A DNA stretch of 64,000 bases, taken from NCBI GenBank assembly GCA_024233935.1, contig JACKOY010000005.1, forward strand, positions 1 to 64,000. The letters run 5' to 3'. Below are positions 7,862 through 16,499 of the stretch, piece by piece. Positions within the stretch are counted from its first letter, which is position 1; each line of letters begins with the position of its first letter. A model generated the notes under the pieces. The model made no database searches. It worked only from the letters and a program-made list of their open reading frames with translations, and was not told the DNA's origin. The stretch comes from Spirochaetales bacterium. Its GTDB lineage: Bacteria; Spirochaetota; Leptospiria; Leptospirales; Leptonemataceae. A program made the position numbers and the translations under genes.

Positions 7862-10800
7862 TCAAACGGCCGCCGCCACAACAAAAGAATCGATCAGTTT
7901 GCTGAAGTCCTGCTCCATCTTAAAGACTTCGGCAAACTCTGCAAATTCCCATCTGCCAAACCGACCCAGGCGATTTACACCGGGGATCCAGTAGGTGCGC
8001 ATCGTATTGGCCTTCTCCAACGCATCGCCCTTTCGATAGCCCTTGATTTCAACAACGAGGTTGAGTAGATCTTCCCGTCCGTCATCAACGCGAATGATAA
8101 AGTCCGGAAGGTAGCGGTGTCGTGTAAAACCCATCGTATAGGGAACAAAGAACCCAAGCCCGTGATTCTTGACGTAGGACACAACACGCGGGTGGGATTC
8201 AACCACCTCACAGAACTCTGCCTCCCACGTACTGTCACAGATCACCCAGTTGACGGGACACTTGCGGTGGTCCGTCTCCACCCGGGGCAGCTTGGAGCTG
8301 TGGAAATTGACGTGATGTGTGCTGCCCACCGGATTGAAGGCAGCCGGAATGGCCCGCACCACTTTGTCGCCCTCCTGCGCTTCGGCAATGGCGGCCTTAA
8401 TACGCTCGGCGGCCATCTCGGCAATCTCCAAATAGATCACCTGCGCCGGGTAGGTACTGCCAACGCATTCCAGGTAGCCGCCCTCAATCCATTGGCGAAC
8501 AATCTGTTTGAGCTGACCAAAAAGATGCAGCTTTGGCTCCTCCCCTGGGTCTCGAAACTTTTCCAGGAGCAGGTAGCGCGTTAAGTGATAAACGATTGTG
8601 GCAGCGCGCATGCCTTCCAGGTGCGCCAGAGTCAAACGAACGCCTTCGCCCAGGATGCCCTGGTTGCGCGTAATCGAAGGTCCCACGACGTCAGGATCGA
8701 TGACCAGCTTTGAATCCGGACCGAACTTTGCTGAAAGGCGTGTGTCCGGCAATTCCAGACGGTAGGCGTCGATATTCGGGAACGTGATTTCGAGAGAGTC
8801 GCGCTCTGGCCGGACTGCATGGACGTGAACACTCTCCCGCGGTGGAGCAACGCGGCCCACAACCGGCTTGGCGGCAAAGTCAAAGGGAATGCCGAGCACA
8901 TCCGCGTACTCAACGTTGAAGAGCCCTTCATCGTTGAGGTCGTACGACAGGCGGCGCAGCGCTCGCCCCACGACCTGCTCACAGAGGAGCTGCGTACCAA
9001 AGGCGCGCAGACCCAAAATATGCGTTACCGTGTTTGCGTCCCACCCTTCGGTGAGCATGGACACGGACACAACGCAACGCACGGTTTCGCCGAGCTTGCC
9101 CACCTTGCCCACCGTATTCATGACCTCACGGAGCAGAGCGTCGTCGGCTATCCTGGCTCCCGCATTCTGATCTCCGGTTCGCTGGACCATCTCGCGCCGG
9201 AAGCGCTCAATCTCATCTGCGGCCATGCTGCGGAAGGAGTCACTGAGGGCTTCTCCCGATTCCAGCTCGGCACTGTCGATAAGAAGTGTGTTTGGTCGCG
9301 CCAAGCGGTTCCCATGCTCGTCGTAGTTTCGAAACAGCGGGAAATGCCCGGCAACGAACGTTTGCTTCCCGCCTTCGGCCTCACGCATGAAACCGGATAC
9401 GTACTCATAGACAACTTTGGAGGCAGCCGTGTTGCTACAGACGATGATGAAGACGGGCGGGACGCGAACTTTGTCAGCCTCCCAACGATCGGTGACCTGA
9501 GTGTAGTGACCGTAAAGCGCGTCAAGGGCAGTCTGCACCTCGACGGGGAGCTTCAAGGGATCAAGGACTTCGGCACTGTTGCGGCTCTTCTTGGGCATCC
9601 GATCACGGATGTGCGGCCACAAAGCCCGAAAAACCGGAACATCTTCTCCCGGAATATTGTCCGAAACGGGAACGCGCGGTAGCTTCACAATCCCGCATTC
9701 AATGGCATCAATTAGAGAGAAATCACTGACCACCCACGGAAAAAGAGTCCCTTCAGCATAACCTGAACCGCGCAGAAAGAATGGTGTAGCCGAAAGGTCA
9801 TAGACCATCTGCACGCCCAACTTCCGTTTGACGATCTCAAGCCCGTTGATCCAGAGCCGCGCTGCCTTGTTGTTCTCCTCCGCTTCGTCCTTCTCGTCTC
9901 CGGCAAGCTCGTTTACTTCGTTTACGTCGGGCCGCTCCCGGTAGCAGTGGTGGGCCTCATCATTTAGTACCAATATATTCTTCAATCCCATCAGCTCCGG
10001 CAAAGCCCGCCTGAGCATTTCACCTTCGCTTTCAATTGTGTTCAGCGCAGGACCGTCGCCCTGAAGCAAAGAGCGTCCAACTTTGCTGATCTCCAGCGTC
10101 TCCCGCTGCCGGAAGGCATGGTAGTTGGTAATCACAATCTTGGCCCGATGGATGTCCTGGATCATCTCCGGTGGCACCAGTTCGCGATGTTCGTAGTAGT
10201 TTTCCGGATCGCTCGGTTGAAGCACGCGCAGCCGGTCGCGAATCGTAATGCCCGGGACGACAATCAGAAAGCCACGCGTGAACCTTTGGCTGTTCTTGCG
10301 CCGCACCGCGTTCAGCGTCTGCCACGCAATCAGCATGGCCATAACGGTGGTCTTCCCCGCGCCCGTAGCCAATTTCAGCGCAAGGCGCAATAGAGCAGGA
10401 TTTGCCTGTTCGTTGGCACCCTGGATGTGCTCCCAAAAAACCCGTCCTTTCTTACTGGACCTGGGAGCCACCTCCCAAAGCCAAATGATTGTCTCTACGG
10501 CTTCCACCTGGCAGAAGAACGGACGGTAGCTTTGAAATTCGTAGCTGCGCCAATGCTGCAGCAACCGGCGTGTCTCCGGGGTGACGCCCCAATCGGCCGG
10601 GTTTGGGAGCTTTCGCCATTCATCCACGTGGTTGCGGATTTGGTTTATGATGGGGATGGGATCGTACTCTTGCTCATCCGAAGAGACTCCGTCTGTTTTG
10701 CTGGCCAGAGGAAGTGCTTGTTGGGCCCCGCGTCCCTGACGGCGCGGACGTGGCACAGGAGTAACGTAGGCCGCCAAGCGTCGACTCTCAATCAGGCGGT

Positions 10801-10906
10801 CCGTTGGTTGTCCCGCATCATCCAGCTCCCAGTGCCGAGCGGGGTAACCGTATGGCGAATTGATGATGGGTGTATCGTAGAAGCTCATAGACTCAGGCAG
10901 ATCCAT
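7862..10906 (-). CDS. type III-like restriction subunit, DEAD helicase plus PD-(D/E)XK (BPTD_3080-like)
   Basis: A 1014-residue restriction subunit that would translocate along and cut unmodified DNA together with Mod. Seen: the SF2 Walker A motif LATGAGKTT near residue 184, the Walker B-type motif NDEAHHC near 313, LSATPFF (motif III), and the late helicase motifs TEGWDANTVTHILGLRAFG and EQVVGRALRR. At the C-terminus, LPDFII followed by VVEIKGY (about 930-955) is a PD-(D/E)XK site. The length and the start MDLPESMSFYDTPI match what I know of the BPTD_3080 restriction family. ATG 10906 overlaps the preceding 121-aa gene by 14 bp. Its mod partner is not directly next to it but lies beyond a terminator and the NYN gene. 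Confidence 0.9.
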   Translation of the reverse strand: MDLPESMSFYDTPIINSPYGYPARHWELDDAGQPTDRLIESRRLAAYVTPVPRPRRQGRGAQQALPLASKTDGVSSDEQEYDPIPIINQIRNHVDEWRKLPNPADWGVTPETRRLLQHWRSYEFQSYRPFFCQVEAVETIIWLWEVAPRSSKKGRVFWEHIQGANEQANPALLRLALKLATGAGKTTVMAMLIAWQTLNAVRRKNSQRFTRGFLIVVPGITIRDRLRVLQPSDPENYYEHRELVPPEMIQDIHRAKIVITNYHAFRQRETLEISKVGRSLLQGDGPALNTIESEGEMLRRALPELMGLKNILVLNDEAHHCYRERPDVNEVNELAGDEKDEAEENNKAARLWINGLEIVKRKLGVQMVYDLSATPFFLRGSGYAEGTLFPWVVSDFSLIDAIECGIVKLPRVPVSDNIPGEDVPVFRALWPHIRDRMPKKSRNSAEVLDPLKLPVEVQTALDALYGHYTQVTDRWEADKVRVPPVFIIVCSNTAASKVVYEYVSGFMREAEGGKQTFVAGHFPLFRNYDEHGNRLARPNTLLIDSAELESGEALSDSFRSMAADEIERFRREMVQRTGDQNAGARIADDALLREVMNTVGKVGKLGETVRCVVSVSMLTEGWDANTVTHILGLRAFGTQLLCEQVVGRALRRLSYDLNDEGLFNVEYADVLGIPFDFAAKPVVGRVAPPRESVHVHAVRPERDSLEITFPNIDAYRLELPDTRLSAKFGPDSKLVIDPDVVGPSITRNQGILGEGVRLTLAHLEGMRAATIVYHLTRYLLLEKFRDPGEEPKLHLFGQLKQIVRQWIEGGYLECVGSTYPAQVIYLEIAEMAAERIKAAIAEAQEGDKVVRAIPAAFNPVGSTHHVNFHSSKLPRVETDHRKCPVNWVICDSTWEAEFCEVVESHPRVVSYVKNHGLGFFVPYTMGFTRHRYLPDFIIRVDDGREDLLNLVVEIKGYRKGDALEKANTMRTYWIPGVNRLGRFGRWEFAEFAEVFKMEQDFSKLIDSFVVAAAV

Positions 10907-11258
10907 TCCCGGCAGAGCGCTGCCCCACGCCCTTTCGGGGAACGGCTAACCGGCCAGCAGAGTTTGGCCTGGCCTGCGGCTGCAGTGCCGAGACCGGGAT
11001 GGCAAGTGCCCGGAGTACCGCTTCTGCCAGGTCAAACACTTCCGGCAGCACGCGGCGTATCCGCCCCTCCCAGCCACCGTCGCCATACTTTTTTGCATAA
11101 CGCAGCATCGCCTCCAGATCACCAACAGCGATTGATAATTCATTTCCGCGAATTCCTTGCTGAAGTCGCCGGAGTAGCCCCTGCCATCCGCCGCTACCGG
11201 TGATCGCCTTGCTTAGATGCTCCAATTGCTCTTCATTGAGCTGGATAACGATCTTCAT
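10893..11258 (-). CDS. small protein of unknown function in the Z1-res operon
   Basis: A 121-residue protein I do not recognise. The N-terminus (MKIVIQLNEEQLEHLSKAI) begins with a short beta-like stretch and then amphipathic helices; the last 30 residues are Pro/Arg/Gly-rich and probably disordered. ATG 11258 overlaps the stop of the upstream 106-aa gene as ATGA, and its own 3' end overlaps res by 14 bp, so translation is probably coupled across all three genes. This tight placement suggests a subunit or accessory factor of the restriction complex. Confidence 0.75.
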   Translation of the reverse strand: MKIVIQLNEEQLEHLSKAITGSGGWQGLLRRLQQGIRGNELSIAVGDLEAMLRYAKKYGDGGWEGRIRRVLPEVFDLAEAVLRALAIPVSALQPQARPNSAGRLAVPRKGVGQRSAGNGSA

Positions 11259-11575
11259 GCGTCCATGGCCTTCCGTACAGAATCCAGCTTCTGCTGATTC
11301 GCACGATGTTTCTTGTACAGGTCCGCGACGAGTTCCTGCAGTTCTTCAACGATCTCACGGCGTTCTGCCTTGTGCGCATCGACCAGCTTTGCGAGCCGCA
11401 TGGAAATCATCTTCTTGATCCCTTGAGAACTTCGCCCGCCGGAACCGTACACCTCCACATATACGGTCCAGTAGTCGAGCATCGGGAAGTCCTCTGCAAC
11501 GATTCTGGAGATCGCTTTCCCTTCCCGGGCAAGGCGCTTCATGAGCGCGGCATCTTTGCCATCGTAGCCTGGCAT
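11255..11575 (-). CDS. small coiled-coil protein in the Z1-res operon
   Basis: A 106-residue protein without a family I can name. It has an N-terminal helical part with AEDFPMLDYWTVYVEV, and a charged C-terminal half (about 55-106, AKLVDAHKAERREIVEELQ onward) with the look of a coiled coil. The start ATG 11575 lies one base after the TGA of the Z1 gene (TGATATG); a much longer frame upstream would run inside that gene and is rejected. It overlaps the next gene by 4 nt. It could be an assembly or DNA-binding factor; the sequence does not decide. Confidence 0.75.
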   Translation of the reverse strand: MPGYDGKDAALMKRLAREGKAISRIVAEDFPMLDYWTVYVEVYGSGGRSSQGIKKMISMRLAKLVDAHKAERREIVEELQELVADLYKKHRANQQKLDSVRKAMDA

Positions 11576-11576
11576 A

Positions 11577-13763
11577 TCAGGTGCGACTCGTTTCCTCAGC
11601 AAAAATGAGCGGCGGCATGTCGGATGGCGCCATAAGAACCGGCCACCAGAATGGGGTGCCCCTCCAACCTTTTTCTTCCTCGCCGGTTTGCCGAAACAGC
11701 ATGAGAATCGGCAAGTTGATGGCAAAACGTCGCGCCACAGCACCTTCCTTATCGGCCGAATCAGGATTGTGCGCAAACCGCCCGTCGGCTAGAATTCGCC
11801 GCGCATCCCGCCCGCGTCGGACCAGACCGAATAACCTGCCCCTGCGCGCAGCATCTGGACAGCGATAACTCAGATAGCGAATCGTCGCCGGAAGGGTCCG
11901 TTTGTCCCAACGAAATCCCGGCTCGAAAGAGTCAAAAGTGCTTTCGATCAGCGACAAAACTTCCTCGGCCTCCTCAACGCTCCACAGGAATGGGTCCCGA
12001 TCATCCTGAGCAGCATGCTGTGCAAGTAGTCGATCGATTTTCTGAACTGTCCTCTCAATCCGACTTTTGGGCCCGGTTTGAAAGCCCGTAGGCAGCAGGC
12101 GCCGATGTGGGCGCAAGGTTACTGTACTGGAAAGTAAGACCTTGTTCGGCGAACAGGGGATTATGCGATCCTGGCCATCGCGCTGCACGAAAATCACGCC
12201 GGCGTCGTCACCATCCTTCTCAAAAGCGTCGCGTAAGGCCGAATCCATCTCGTGAATGTGAGCCATTACTTCGTAAACATGCCGAGTCGTGTAGAATCTC
12301 GTGACCGCCAAATCGCTGCGGCTCCGCGCGCCGTACATGCGTGAATGTTGTAGCACAGTGTCCTGCTGGAACCGGCGCGGGTTCCGACCGTAGTAAAAGC
12401 CGATCAGGTTGGTAATTGTGAGCCCGCGATCCAGAATTTGACCGCCGATAAATATGTTCAGTGGCGTACGCAATCGCAACTGACCATCACGATCCAGGAG
12501 CTGCGATACTTCCGATTCAGAATTTACCACGGTGACCATCACCATGTCTACGGCGCTCTGAAAAGCCTCATGAATCCGAGTCGCAGGGGGCAACCCCAAG
12601 CCGGCCTTCCGAATACCTGGCTCCAACCGCGCAATCGCATCATCTACGAGAGAGCGACCTAGCGCGCTTCCTCCGGCAACTTCATCCTTGAGTCTTTCAA
12701 TAATTGTCGTGGCAACGCGTTCTTGCCAATCATGAGCACGCCGGCTCGTCTCAGTATGAATAACAAAGCTGTACTTGCTTGGAACTTCGCTATTGTCCGC
12801 CATCTGAATACGTCGAATGATCGCGCCCACAATAAACGTGAGAAGTGCGTGGCGCAGGGAGCGAACGGTATTGCTTGTCAGCACCTCGTCGATTCGCAGC
12901 CGCCTGGCATCGCTGCGTCTGAGAGCAGCAAGTTCCCGGGGCTCGATCTCCTCAAAAATATGCGAAGCCAGCGATTCTTCGTCCCTGCTCTCGACGAAAT
13001 AGACATCCCCCCCGACATATTGATCGTGAATCGGAACAAGTTCCGTGAAAGCCGGCCGGATCGGTCGAAACTCTTCAGTTTCCGTCCGAAGGTCTTCCGG
13101 TTGCAGGTATAAAGAGTACGGAGTGGCGGTCACCTGCAGGAACGAACAACCGTCAAGATGCCCGCGCAATTGATCGATTGCCTCTGCAATTCTCCGTATG
13201 CGCAGACCCTCACCGCGCGTTTGCTGGAACCCCAGACTCGCAAAGTCTGCTTCATCATCTACAATGAGAGCCCGCTTTTTAGCGAACTCGGGGTATACCT
13301 CCGTGAGCGCCTTATTGAGTCGGTCCAGGTTTCGTATCTCTTTCTTGCATACAATCAGGTGCTTTTGCTGTATCTCATAAGTTGTGAGATTGTTAGGCAA
13401 CTGCATGATGTCATGCACACGAAGCAAATCTTGCTCCTCAAGCACGACAAAATTACGCAGCAGCCTCTCATAGGTCTGACGCGCGAGCGCAACCGTCCCC
13501 TTTGTCAAAATAATACCAAAGTCGAAGCCATTGTCGAACGCGAGCGCCAATATGCCCATGAAGGTCCGCGTTTTTCCACTCTGAATCTTCCCGAGCAACA
13601 TGCCCGGCCTTTCGGCCGATGTTCTCGTCGATTCGAGCCGGAGAACCGTCTTCCTAACACACTCAAGAGCAGCCGACGAAAGAGGTTCGCCTTCTACAAA
13701 CGCCCGAAAAAACGGGCCGTCGAGGCTCAGCTGGGAATCTCTCATCGGGTCTGATCTCAGCAT
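11577..13763 (-). CDS. Z1 domain ATPase/helicase
   Basis: A 728-residue protein of the Z1 family, SF2-like ATPases known from restriction and MutL-linked gene clusters (Iyer, Abhiman and Aravind). Seen: Walker A GKIQSGKTRT near residue 61, Walker B IVDDEAD near 167, QVTATPY (motif III-like), and the typical Z1 C-terminal signature GGQILDRGLTITNL followed by QHSRMYGAR. ATG 13763 was taken; ATG 13745 is also possible, and neither has a clear Shine-Dalgarno. It leads an operon of overlapping genes ending in res. Z1 proteins are normally described beside MutL-like ATPases and Dcm methyltransferases, so the type III-like partners here are unusual. Confidence 0.88.
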   Translation of the reverse strand: MLRSDPMRDSQLSLDGPFFRAFVEGEPLSSAALECVRKTVLRLESTRTSAERPGMLLGKIQSGKTRTFMGILALAFDNGFDFGIILTKGTVALARQTYERLLRNFVVLEEQDLLRVHDIMQLPNNLTTYEIQQKHLIVCKKEIRNLDRLNKALTEVYPEFAKKRALIVDDEADFASLGFQQTRGEGLRIRRIAEAIDQLRGHLDGCSFLQVTATPYSLYLQPEDLRTETEEFRPIRPAFTELVPIHDQYVGGDVYFVESRDEESLASHIFEEIEPRELAALRRSDARRLRIDEVLTSNTVRSLRHALLTFIVGAIIRRIQMADNSEVPSKYSFVIHTETSRRAHDWQERVATTIIERLKDEVAGGSALGRSLVDDAIARLEPGIRKAGLGLPPATRIHEAFQSAVDMVMVTVVNSESEVSQLLDRDGQLRLRTPLNIFIGGQILDRGLTITNLIGFYYGRNPRRFQQDTVLQHSRMYGARSRSDLAVTRFYTTRHVYEVMAHIHEMDSALRDAFEKDGDDAGVIFVQRDGQDRIIPCSPNKVLLSSTVTLRPHRRLLPTGFQTGPKSRIERTVQKIDRLLAQHAAQDDRDPFLWSVEEAEEVLSLIESTFDSFEPGFRWDKRTLPATIRYLSYRCPDAARRGRLFGLVRRGRDARRILADGRFAHNPDSADKEGAVARRFAINLPILMLFRQTGEEEKGWRGTPFWWPVLMAPSDMPPLIFAEETSRT

Positions 13764-13814
13764 TCCCAAAGTGGGCTGCGAAGCGAAACCTGTTTAAACG
13801 AGCGGGGCAAGCAA

Positions 13815-13843
13815 AATTTATCAGTTATCTTGTCATTCTTGAA
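13815..13843 (-). promoter_or_regulatory. possible promoter of the Z1-res operon
   Basis: On the minus strand TTCAAG (13843-13838) and TAAATT (13820-13815) are 17 nt apart within an AT-rich island that stands out from the GC-rich surroundings. It lies about 50 bp upstream of the Z1 start. The match to consensus is only moderate. Confidence 0.4.
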
Positions 13844-13991
13844 CGTGCGGCAGGGCGAACGACCAACGACCATTTCAGTCACTCCAGGAGAACAAAGCTC
13901 CGCGGCCTACTGTTCCTCCCGTAAGCGTCTGGCCACGTCCTAAGACCTCAAGGCCAGACTCATCTTCAGGGGCTTGGCGTTAACCGCCCCC

Positions 13992-14161
13992 CTACCCCAA
14001 CACCCTCACAATCGGGCCGGTATCATCCTCGGCGTCCGGCGCATCCAGATTGGCGGCCGCCCGGGCTTCGTCCGGCGCCTCCGGCAGATTGCCTTCGATC
14101 TCGTCGATTTTTGCGAGCGGTCTTTCGAGGACGCAACGGAGTCGCCCCTGCGACTCCGAGG
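13992..14161 (-). pseudogene. possible C-terminal gene remnant
   Basis: The gap 13764-14161 is about 400 bp. Its left part holds the Z1 promoter. In the rest, one minus-strand frame reads KIDEIEGNLPEAPDEAR, then an Ala/Asp-rich stretch, and ends GPIVRVLG with a TAG at 13994-13992. It looks like an acidic protein tail. The frame is closed upstream by a TGA at 14213-14211 and has no ATG, GTG or TTG, so it cannot be a whole gene. A 5'-deleted remnant is the simplest reading; chance is possible. Confidence 0.3.
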
Positions 14162-14560
14162 CTACTCGCCCGCAAACTCTCGATACGCATCCGGGAAGGG
14201 AAAACGTTCCTCAATTTCGTGAAGGTATGCAAGCACTGTCGCCGCGTCATCGTGCTCATCGGGAAACGGCATATTGGCAAGCTCCAGAAGGAGGGCGAGA
14301 GCAAAGGGACTCCGGTCAACTTGCTTGAAAGGTCTTACGGTTCCGTAGGGCTCACCTTGATCCCAGTGATACTCGACGAACGGATAGATGCGCTCCATCT
14401 TGATACGGCGAATCAAGAAGCCTTCCTTCTCAGGCAACCAGATGCCGACGTTTGAATTTCGGGCATTGATCAAGTAGGTGTGACCCGACTGCAGCTCGCC
14501 GATGGACAAATAGTTGGACGCATTAACCAGCTTCCTGTATATGCGAGACGCTTCCTCCAT
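14162..14560 (-). CDS. conserved-looking protein of unknown function
   Basis: A 132-residue protein that I do not recognise. It has no signal peptide or membrane segment. The first half alternates strands and turns with many aromatic residues (YLSIGELQSGHTYLI, FVEYHWDQGEPYG); the second half is acidic and helical (MPFPDEHDDAATVLAYLHE). It lies 57 bp after the WYL regulator on the same strand, so the two probably share a transcript, and it may be a gene the regulator serves. Good codon structure and the absence of a competing frame support it as real. Confidence 0.65.
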   Translation of the reverse strand: MEEASRIYRKLVNASNYLSIGELQSGHTYLINARNSNVGIWLPEKEGFLIRRIKMERIYPFVEYHWDQGEPYGTVRPFKQVDRSPFALALLLELANMPFPDEHDDAATVLAYLHEIEERFPFPDAYREFAGE

Positions 14561-14617
14561 GGGATTCAGATATTCCGCGATTCTATGAGAACATGCCGCG
14601 GGGGAACGGCCGGCCCA

Positions 14618-15616
14618 TCACCTGTACAACTCCGCCGCTTCCCGGTGCGCTTGCGCGATAGCCTGACGCAACTCCGGCGGTTCGAGGGCTTCGGCATCGG
14701 GTCCGAAAGATTGCACCCAGCGCTGCACTTCGAGCAATCCCGAGACGTTCATTTCGAGCACGAGACCGCCATCGTTCTGGTCGCTGAGTTTCTGGCTGGC
14801 GGCCCAGGTCTTTTCTCTTATGTAACGCGCGATATTCTTCGTGAATCGGATGCGCACGTCCTGGGGTTCGCCCGAAATCAGTCCAAAGGGCACCGAACGC
14901 ATCTGTTCCGGATCGAAATCGACCGGCCGTTCAAATTTCTTCTGGGTGCGTTCCACACTCTGGATGCGCTCCAGCGCCAGGGTGCGGATATCGCCGTAGT
15001 AACTTGTGCGAACAAAAAGATAGATGCCACCCTGATCTAAAAAGAAATGCAGCGGATCGATTTCGTAACGCCGGGTTTGCTCGTCCGAAAACGCATGGTA
15101 CTCAATCCATACGGTCTCGCTCTGCAGAGTGGCCGCGATCAAAGCATCAATGAGTTCGTCTTTCTCAGAATAGTCTTTACGAAGGCTGCTCGATGGCAAG
15201 AACAGAGTCTGCACCCGCTCCAGGCGGTCCAGCAGGTCCCCCGGCAAAAGCGCCGACAACTTGGAGAACGCAGACTGCAAACCCGAACCGATGCTGTTCA
15301 CGTGCAAACCATCCGAAGCGGAACGCAGCGCATACAGCGCAATCGCCTCCCCGGTTGTTAACTCAAAGTCGGGCACGGTCAGGTTCGGCAGGCGCCGTCC
15401 GAAATCCGGTTCCAGCGAGTAACGCGTTCGCCGATTGTCCGTGTAGTCCGCTTCGCTTACAACCGGTATGCCCAGTTCCTCAGCCAGAGTGATCAATCGA
15501 TAGGCCGTCCGCCGGCTCTTCCCGGTCAGCCGAACGATATCGTCAACGAAAGCCCCGTTGGGCCCGGCAAGAATCGTCACAGTATGCAGCAGGTCTTTCA
15601 GTTGCCCGTACGCCAT
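14618..15616 (-). CDS. WYL domain transcriptional regulator
   Basis: A 332-residue regulator with an N-terminal winged helix (about 1-70, TGKSRRTAYRLITLAEELG) and a central WYL region (about 165-240) with VWIEYHAF and RYEIDPLHFFLDQGGIYLFV, followed by a C-terminal WCX-like part (FTKNIARYIREKTWA). WYL proteins sense small ligands or nucleic acids and often control phage-defence and repair genes. ATG 15616 (MAYGQLKD) was chosen as the start of the helix-turn-helix; ATG 15679 would add 21 low-complexity residues. It is the most upstream gene of the island on this strand, so it may govern the whole block; this is inference. Confidence 0.85.
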   Translation of the reverse strand: MAYGQLKDLLHTVTILAGPNGAFVDDIVRLTGKSRRTAYRLITLAEELGIPVVSEADYTDNRRTRYSLEPDFGRRLPNLTVPDFELTTGEAIALYALRSASDGLHVNSIGSGLQSAFSKLSALLPGDLLDRLERVQTLFLPSSSLRKDYSEKDELIDALIAATLQSETVWIEYHAFSDEQTRRYEIDPLHFFLDQGGIYLFVRTSYYGDIRTLALERIQSVERTQKKFERPVDFDPEQMRSVPFGLISGEPQDVRIRFTKNIARYIREKTWAASQKLSDQNDGGLVLEMNVSGLLEVQRWVQSFGPDAEALEPPELRQAIAQAHREAAELYR

Positions 15617-15856
15617 CCCTGAACTTCGCGACCGTCGGCTTCGAAAGCAAGCCGGTTTTTGCAGAGTTCCGTGTGTCATGCGGTCGATAGCGTGGCCGCT
15701 TCAGGCCGAACGTTTCCTGGATTTGATTGATTTGGCGGACCCCAGGCGTTTACTGTTGCGCTTCCTTGATCGAGACGTCGCCGCGACCTCAGACTATTTG
15801 TAACGCTGGCCCTACCCCTGGTCGTCACGGTGGCCGTTCGTACGCCGCTGAGCTAC

Positions 15857-15887
15857 CGTGAGCACTTCGTAGGAAGAAGTGCTCACG
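15857..15887. repeat. 12-bp inverted repeat
   Basis: CGTGAGCACTTC (15857-15868) and GAAGTGCTCACG (15876-15887) pair perfectly around the loop GTAGGAA. It lies 7 bp beyond the stop of the membrane-protein gene. No T-run follows on either side, so it is not a standard terminator; it may stabilise the 3' end of the mRNA or be a protein site. Confidence 0.55.
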
Positions 15888-15894
15888 ACCCGCA

Positions 15895-16299
15895 CTACTT
15901 GTTCTCGATAAACTGAGCGATGCCACTGACCAGTATCGCCAGGCCACCAGCCAGTAGAACGTAAAATACCCAACTCCCCTTGTTCGCGTTGGAGAGCAGA
16001 ATTCCCGCGCTTGCGCTACTCAAGATGCCGGTCAACGCAACGATAGCCGCGTTGATGCGGAAGACGCTATTGCCGGGGCTGGCAACATTAAAGGCCGTGA
16101 GCCCCAGGGAAGCCAGTGATCCGATCATCGTGGCAACACTCAGGCTTATCATCACGATGATCTCTGAATCGATACTACGATCACGCATCGCGGCCTGAAG
16201 AAGAGAAGCGAAAGCACTTACAATCACGCCTCCCCCGGCCATTGGAAACACGATCGCGGATCCAAAGATTCCGCCATATAACTGAACTGCTCTTTTCAT
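15895..16299 (-). CDS. small four-helix membrane protein
   Basis: A 134-residue protein with four hydrophobic stretches: about 8-35, 47-70, 80-103 and 110-130. There is no recognisable family. It starts at ATG 16299 with GGGAGA six bases upstream, and that ATG overlaps the TGA of the preceding 67-aa gene (ATGA). It is therefore the last of three coupled small genes and likely the membrane partner of the two small soluble proteins before it. A holin-like or pore-forming effector role is possible, but nothing in the sequence proves it. Confidence 0.75.
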   Translation of the reverse strand: MKRAVQLYGGIFGSAIVFPMAGGGVIVSAFASLLQAAMRDRSIDSEIIVMISLSVATMIGSLASLGLTAFNVASPGNSVFRINAAIVALTGILSSASAGILLSNANKGSWVFYVLLAGGLAILVSGIAQFIENK

Positions 16300-16499
16300 T
16301 TTTTCTCCCGTAATTCAAACAAGCTGTACTGTTCGGCCAGGACGCCCCGGAGTCTGAGGACCCCGAATGGCTTTCGCCCACCCTGCGGCAGGCGCTTCAG
16401 ATGCAGGGTCGGGCCAAACCAACCATGAATATCCTCGAGGCGCTCTTGCAGGGCCTGCACGCGGTCGGGATGTGGATATCGACTCACTGCTACTTCCAT
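16296..16499 (-). CDS. small protein, middle gene of a three-gene cassette
   Basis: A 67-residue protein of unknown family, rich in Arg, Leu and His, without a membrane segment (MEVAVSRYPHPDRVQALQER onward). Its ATG at 16499 lies inside the last codons of the 56-aa gene upstream (10-bp overlap), with GGAG nine bases before it, and its stop overlaps the next start as ATGA. Coupling on both sides supports a real gene despite its size. Confidence 0.65.
   Translation of the reverse strand: MEVAVSRYPHPDRVQALQERLEDIHGWFGPTLHLKRLPQGGRKPFGVLRLRGVLAEQYSLFELREKK

Noticed and set aside
7641..7865. 74-aa minus-strand frame between res and NYN
   Set aside because: It covers the promoter and terminator, has no ribosome-binding site and overlaps the ends of both neighbours.
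8819..9682. 287-aa plus-strand frame
   Set aside because: Antisense to the Res helicase region with intact motifs; no ribosome-binding site.
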